In this document: in pieces, positions 58,745 through 64,000 of the stretch
Position numbering within the stretch: position 1 is the first letter of the stretch
Layout of the letters: every line of letters starts with the position of its first letter
Assembly (NCBI GenBank): GCA_014898425.1
Contig: RCSZ01000013.1
Span: forward strand, 434,001-498,000
Source of the DNA: Botryotinia globosa
Lineage: Eukaryota > Ascomycota > Leotiomycetes > Helotiales > Sclerotiniaceae
Reading direction: 5' to 3'
DNA: 64,000 nucleotides
The notes under the pieces: model-generated
Databases searched by the model: none
Told to the model about the DNA's origin: nothing
The model's input: the letters and a program-made list of their open reading frames with translations, nothing else
Made by a program: the position numbers and the translations under genes

Positions 58745-60762
58745 CTATCGTGCTTGTCTAAATTTTCCCTGTCTTTGCATCGCTTGTAAACTTTCTTCTT
58801 GGCTTGGCAACGGTCCCCGCTTTCTAATTCCAGCACTACCACTTAATAAATCTGTACTATCTAAGCCAGGTATTGGCATACCAGGAGGAGGTGGAGGAAC
58901 AACGAAGCCAGGTGGGAGTTGAAAGTTTGGTGGGAGCATTGGCGGTGGGGGTGGCATGCCCGGTGCTCCTGGAGGAGGCAAACCAGCCTTCATCATAATT
59001 GCCAAGGTATTGGCATCTATGTTTCCAGGTAAAGGTGGAGGAGGCATGTTACCACCGCTGAGCATAGGGGGAGGTGGAGGTGGGGGAACACGATTCATAC
59101 CAGGGATAATTCCAATACCAGGTAATGGCAGACCAGGTATTCCAGTGGCAAAACCGGGTACCTTTGCAGGCATTTTCTGATCGACTAATCCTTCCATTTC
59201 GTCTTCAGCCTCTTGATCTTCTTCCTCTTGACGTTGGCGTCGCCCGCCGCGACGATCATAGGTTCCTTGCGCCTCGGCAGCTGAGTCACCAATGTGATAG
59301 CGGTCTTTGAATGTATCTGTGTCACCGGGACGTACACGTGTCCAGAATCGAGTGATTCGATCATTGGAACCTGATGCTAAGATGTGACCGAGAGGATGCC
59401 AATCAAGTGACCAGATAGCGAATTCATGAGCGTAGGTTAATTTATGAGCTGGATAGATGGTTTGAGCCGGTGTAGTAGTGGGGTCCGGACTATCGTAAGG
59501 AGCTATGGAAGGTTCCGTTCCAGCAGGATTGTTTGGTTCATCTAGGAGGTAGTGGAAAAGAGATCCATCAGCACCGCCAGTGCTCAAAAGTGAGGGGTGA
59601 ATTGGATGCCATGCCAGGGTAGAGATGTCTTTATCATGTCCTTTGAGCAAACATACATCGCGCATCATTCGCAAGTCGAATACTCGTGCCGTTTGGTCTC
59701 GAGCTGAAGTGGCTAAGCAGTGGCCTCGTACTGGTTCGAAAACCGTTTTTGTGATTGTGTTCTTATGTCCATGGAGAGTCGTCAGACATCGGCCACTGCG
59801 CGGATCCCATAACTTGACAAGGTGATCTTTTGATCCAGAGACAAGTAATCCCTTAGTCGGATGCCAGTCAACAGTTTTCGCGTCCCATCCATGCCCAGAG
59901 AGAATAGACTCCTCAACACCGCCAGCAAAATCAAAAATCTTTAGCTTAGAGTCATCCGAGGCCGTGACAAACTTTGAGTCGTTTGGACTAAATGCAAGAT
60001 CTCTTATAGGGTCGTCATGTCCTTGAATAACTTTGACATTGTTGAAATTCGGTTGCCAGTATTTGATCACTCCATCATGATCAGCTGATATCAACCAGTC
60101 ATCACTATGAGAATAAGACAAAGCGCGAATAGCAACATCATGTGCTTGCATAATTGTCTCGAAGTTGAAACCTGCGCCATTCCATAGAGTAAATTCTCCA
60201 CTACTGGAGGCTGTGAGTAATCGTCGACCTTCTGGTGTCCATCTTACCACATTCACAGGGTGCTTGATTTTATTAAGTGACGAATGTAAATGCCTCCCTG
60301 GAACCGAATCTGCTGCATTATGAATTCTTGCCAGCGGTGGTAACATCTATGAGTGATTAGAACAAAAGCGTCAAAATTGCCTATGCGACTAGTTTAAGAA
60401 TACTCACATCTATCATGTAACTTGGACTGGGTCTTTCCATCTCACCTTGGTAACCGCCTTTATACCTTGGCTGACGATTACGCATCCAATGAACCATAGT
60501 AGAGCTATAATCCGTGACAGGGCCTATATAGAGTTAGTAAATCAAGATATTCCAAGAAACGAGAAGATATAGATGAGCTTCCCAGCCCGTCCCAATTGTC
60601 AATTTAAAAATTTGAAATATTGTACTTACGACGACCTCTCCCTCTCACAAAGTCCCTTTCACCACCCCCCTCTTCCTGTCCTCCATCGTCTCTTCTTCCT
60701 CTTCCTCTTCCTTCCCTTTCTCGATCCCGTCCACCTCCATACTCTCGAGGTTCGTATGCCAT
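58745..60762 (-). CDS. PFS2: Polyadenylation factor subunit 2 (WDR33/Pfs2 family)
   Basis: Three exons, 60762-60630, 60523-60408 and 60346-58745, give 616 residues. Exon 1 encodes a Gly/Arg-rich N terminus (RGRGRGRR), and exon 2 the family block [20 protein letters not shown] followed by YMIDMLPP. Seven WD40 repeats follow (about 105-410), with typical W-D/L-W ends such as [29 protein letters not shown] and [16 protein letters not shown]. The C terminus is very rich in Pro, Gly and Met ([20 protein letters not shown]), as in WDR33 and fungal orthologues, though shorter. The protein is a core member of CPSF/CPF, bridging factors for 3'-end cleavage and polyadenylation and contacting the AAUAAA region. 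Site: nucleus. Confidence 0.94.
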
Positions 60763-61756
60763 TTTTATCAGTGCATCATTTCCCTCAATAATATTTGATC
60801 AAACGACTACTTTCTTCTCCGGCGAGGTCCGTTGAGTCTGATTCGGGATCATGTGTTTGGAACTTGCGAGGACTAAGGTAGGTGAATGAATAAAGCCAAG
60901 TCAAAGTGGTCATGCTTTCAGAAAATGGTCGCGACTTTAACACTTGATGAACAAGGATTCGCGATGACGCGGAACGGAACAACGATTTATCGACGAGTGC
61001 GATTAGTAATCAGATTAATAGCTGGTGGCCTCCACCAGGTGCTCTGCTCGAGCTCTGGTGCCTCCACATGGGCGATAAGGGCGATAACCTTAACGGCAAG
61101 GCTCGTGAGAAAGGATAATTTGGTGTAAAATTGCATGCGTGCGTGCGTGCGTGCGTGCATACTGACTGACTGTACTTGGAATGCCATTGCCATTCTTGAC
61201 GTCTTGTGCTTGACTCTCTCCAGATCCGTCCAAATCTTCGAAGTCTGTATATCAAGGTTTGCTATGATTGATACTTGAGTTCAACTTGAGGATCTTCATA
61301 AAGACTCAATTTTCGACCGTCCTACACTTTTGTAAGACCGCTGCTACCAGTACTCGTATATCAATTAAGTTTGCGCCGCTACTCGACGGTCTTGGGTCTA
61401 TCATCACTTATTATTATTCTCAGCCAATAATTGAGCTCGGGAGGGGTTTGGCCAGCGAGGAATTTACCTTCATTACGGCTACAATCATTGTCTACGGTAA
61501 ATATTCAAACACTTTTTCTTTCATTACACTCCCATTGATCAATTGATGCTCCTATTTTCACAGCTTCAAATATCATTCAAGTTATCGGGTAATTGCGCAT
61601 ATTGCTTGTTCATCCTTGTGCTCTCTCTCTCCTTGGTATCTGCCCTCGTTCTCGTGGAACATTGTTTATCAATCATTCCACAGACACGTCCATTACTCGG
61701 TACATGTTCGAATACTAGCAGCTCGAATTTCAATACGGCTCTATGCGATCTTCGCA
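60763..61756. promoter_or_regulatory. Divergent promoter region (PFS2 / DGAT1)
   Basis: About 1 kb between two divergent start codons. A short TGCG repeat (about 61137-61160) is present. A small upstream open frame (ATG at 61743, stop six codons later) lies just before the DGAT1 start and could reduce its translation. A pyrimidine-rich stretch precedes it. Confidence 0.5.
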
Positions 61757-63563
61757 ATGATGACCTCTGAAAATGCCACAGTGACTGGTACGGAGAGTGT
61801 GGCAGATATTTCTCCAACCATCAGGCGATCTACACTTTCACATGTCAATGGTGCACACGGAAAGAAGAGGGCCAACATCAGCATCGCGGATTTCCCAAAA
61901 CCTCTCACACAGCAGCATACATCCGATTCACTTCGAAAATACACACAAAAGAAGTATAGACATGTCGCTGCTGTTCACTCTCAACCTCGAACATCATGTC
62001 TTAGCCATGAGAGCGATGCGGCACCTAGCTTTCTTGGATTTAGAAATTTGATGGTGCTTGTTTTACTAATCTCAAATCTGCGATTGATGTTGGAAAATAT
62101 TCGAAAGGTATATCTCCTCCCAGTCATATATTTCTCAATTGAAGGAAGAGAGGGTCACGAAGTTTTGTCTGAATACCTCGTTCCTCTGCATTTTTTGACA
62201 ACACCGATGTTACGATCTTTAGCTTAGCTTTCATATTCAAACCCTGGTTTCATCGAATGTAGCTAACAATTCTTGATAGTATGGAGTTTTGATATGTTTA
62301 AGATGTCACGATTATCGCAGGCAAGATCTCATCCTAGGGGCTGCTCTTTACTTTATAATTCCATGCCATCTTTTTGTCGCCTACGTTGTCGAACTCGCCG
62401 CGGCGCAACAAGCAAGAGCATCACTAAAGGGAAGCAAAAAGAGAGCTGGAACAGCGACACCAGGTGGTAGCTACATTGCTACCCAGGCTGAACATGAGAA
62501 GTTCCATTCAACTTGGAAAGTAATAGCTTGGATACATGGGCTGAACATAACGCTCTGTTTACTCATTACATCCATAATTGTCTACTTCTTCATACATCAT
62601 CCCCTTATAGGCACAATAACCGAGGCACACGCAATCATTGTCTGGTTGAAAACGTATAGTTATGCATTCACCTGCCGCGATCTTCGACATGCTTATCTCC
62701 ACCCCTCTAGTAAAGAGGAAGATGCATTGCCAGAAATATACAACAAATGTCCCTACCCACAGAACATCACGCTGAATAACTTGACATACTTTTGGTGGGT
62801 TCCAACATTGGTTTATCAACCCGTATATCCTCGGACAAACAAGATTAGATGGGTTTTTGTAGGTAAGAGGTTGGCAGAAGTTTTTGGTCTGAGTATTTTC
62901 ATATGGGTTGCTAGCGCACAATATGCAGCCCCTGTCCTTCAGAACTCTTTAGACAAGATGGCATCTCTAGATCTTCCTTCCATCCTCGAACGATTGATGA
63001 AGTTGTCTACGATATCTCTGGTCATATGGCTGGCAGGATTCTTCGCATTGTTCCAATCTTTTTTGAACGTTCTTGCAGAGGTCACAACATTTGGGGATAG
63101 GAACTTCTATGATGACTGGTGGAACTCGCCCAGTGTGGGAACTTATTGGAGAACTTGGAACAAGCCTGTTTATCAATTCATGAAACGACATGTTTTCTCA
63201 CCTCTCGTAGGCAGAGGCTGGAGTCCATACTCAGCGAGTGTTGCGGTATTCACATTCTCCGCTATTCTCCATGAATTGATGGTGGGCGTACCGACACATA
63301 ACATGATTGGTAGGTTCACAGTGTGATTTTATGCTGTCATCTGCTAACAATATTTAGGCGTTGCATTCATTGGCATGATGGCACAGCTACCACTCATTGC
63401 TATCACGACCCCATTAGAGAAAATGAACGGCATAAATGGCAAGATTATCGGAAACTGTATCTTTTGGGTATCTTTCACCCTGGTTGGACAACCCCTTGCT
63501 GCATTACTTTACTTCTTCGCGTGGCAGGCTAAATACGGGAGTGTTAGCAAGCAGGTCAAATAA
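61757..63563 (+). CDS. Diacylglycerol O-acyltransferase, DGAT1-type MBOAT
   Basis: Three exons, 61757-62107, 62280-63309 and 63358-63563, give 528 residues. The disordered N terminus (about 1-90) is Ser/Thr-rich and contains basic patches. The first membrane segment NLMVLVLLISNLRLMLENIRKYG matches the DGAT1/ACAT opening block. Further segments follow. The family motif FYDDWWN starts near residue 393, and the active-site His is in ILHELMVGVP at about 448. Both are intact. The enzyme should transfer acyl from acyl-CoA to diacylglycerol in the ER for triacylglycerol storage; the related sterol acyltransferase branch (Are1/2) shares these motifs, but the N-terminal membrane block fits DGAT1 better. 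Two Met codons in a row start the frame. Confidence 0.88.
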
Positions 63564-64000
63564 TGGTAGTCCACATCACAGAAATGTTGGCTATTTTAAC
63601 AGCGCCTTACTTCAGCCTTTAGGAATAAGTAGTATGAAAATTCTATGAGCTTGGCAGCTCCCAGCACATGTAACTACTACACTTACTCTTTCTGCAACAA
63701 TTAGACACAAAAATAGAGAAGCCACAATGCCTGGCTATCATTGATATGGTACAGAACTTTTATCCCAAAATACTAGTGGTGAACAGACATTCCCTACGAA
63801 GTACCCAGTCGATGCAAGCCATAGAAATCATTCAAATGTTCCCTTGCAAGATCAATGGATTCGCCCACTTTCCATCATCTCTGGGCGCGATCGGCGAGTT
63901 ACGCAAAATACAGGAATCCCTCCAAAATTTGATATAATATCATCCCATACGTTTCCAAGCATACAACCGATTGTTCACATCCAATACGAACATGAATCAA
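63564..64000. other. Right-edge intergenic region
   Basis: Downstream of DGAT1. On the minus strand, the frame ending near 63838 has about 30 protein-like codons (NSPIAPRDDGKWANPLILQ) and might be the last exon of a gene lying beyond the window, but no acceptor is convincing. Confidence 0.35.

Noticed and set aside
61020..61075. GC-rich stretch with CACCAG/CTGGTG pairing near 61030 as a further copy of the PKA-intron blocks
   Set aside because: Shares only short words (CCTCCAC) with them and cannot be aligned over 15 bases.
63730..63990. Last exon of a minus-strand gene at the right edge
   Set aside because: About 30 open codons only, with no convincing acceptor; needs sequence beyond the window.

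Overview
The window looks like nuclear DNA of a filamentous ascomycete (Pezizomycotina). From the overall look of the proteins I would guess a leotiomycete of the Botrytis/Sclerotinia type, but no rRNA or marker gene is present to prove that. Reasons: genes of fungal type on both strands, most interrupted by 47-110 nt introns with GTRNGT donors, CTAAC-like branch points and YAG acceptors; fungal-specific architectures (Q/S/T-rich PKA extension, Sin1, Pop3, Ecm15-like protein, Ser-rich GPI protein); pyrimidine-rich leaders; and RIP-like C-to-T decay in repeats. I resolve 18 protein genes plus two coding relics.

Layout. 1-2.6 kb: a degenerate array of a short motif with irregular spacers, running off the left edge. 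2.8-3.6 kb: GNAT acetyltransferase (-). 4.6-5.8 kb: GPI-anchored PLC-like protein (-). 8.2-8.9 kb: ECM15/thiamine-binding-like protein (+). 9.5-10.6 kb: RNase P/MRP subunit POP3 (-). 11.9-20.0 kb: a very large USP-type deubiquitinase (+). 20-26.3 kb: gene desert with a 675-bp PIF/Harbinger-like MITE, short tandem repeats and a GC-rich hairpin element. 26.3-27.0 kb: Ser/Ala-rich GPI wall protein (-). 27-30.8 kb: microsatellites. 30.8-33.4 kb: TORC2 subunit SIN1 (-), divergent from a PRCC-domain protein (+, 33.7 kb). 35.7-37.1 kb: conserved fungal protein of unknown function (-). 37-40.5 kb: no ORF, strongly pyrimidine-rich. 40.5-42.3 kb: PKA catalytic subunit (-) with a GC-rich insertion in one intron. 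44.3-46.6 kb: head-to-head NFKBIL1-like (-) and NSRP1-like (+) genes. 46.9-47.3 kb: TIM13 (-), divergent from a VIP36-like lectin (+, 48.0-49.3 kb). 49.3-51.2 kb: intergenic with a solo LTR. 51.2-52.8 kb: ZIP zinc transporter (-). 53.3-57.2 kb: AT-rich decayed island with a RIP-riddled coding relic, a 73-bp tandem repeat split by a solo LTR, and a partial gene. 57.4-58.4 kb: NUC1/EndoG (+). 58.7-60.8 kb: cleavage/polyadenylation factor PFS2 (-). 61.8-63.6 kb: diacylglycerol acyltransferase (+).

Functional themes. The genes are mostly housekeeping and do not form a secondary-metabolite or defence cluster. Three encode pre-mRNA-splicing-associated families (PRCC, NFKBIL1-like, NSRP1-like), one acts in 3'-end processing and one in RNase P/MRP. 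Two are nutrient-signalling components (Sin1/TORC2 and PKA). The unusual content is non-coding: the left-edge array, mobile-element remnants with intact target-site duplications, RIP traces, and short GC-rich hairpin elements found at unrelated loci.
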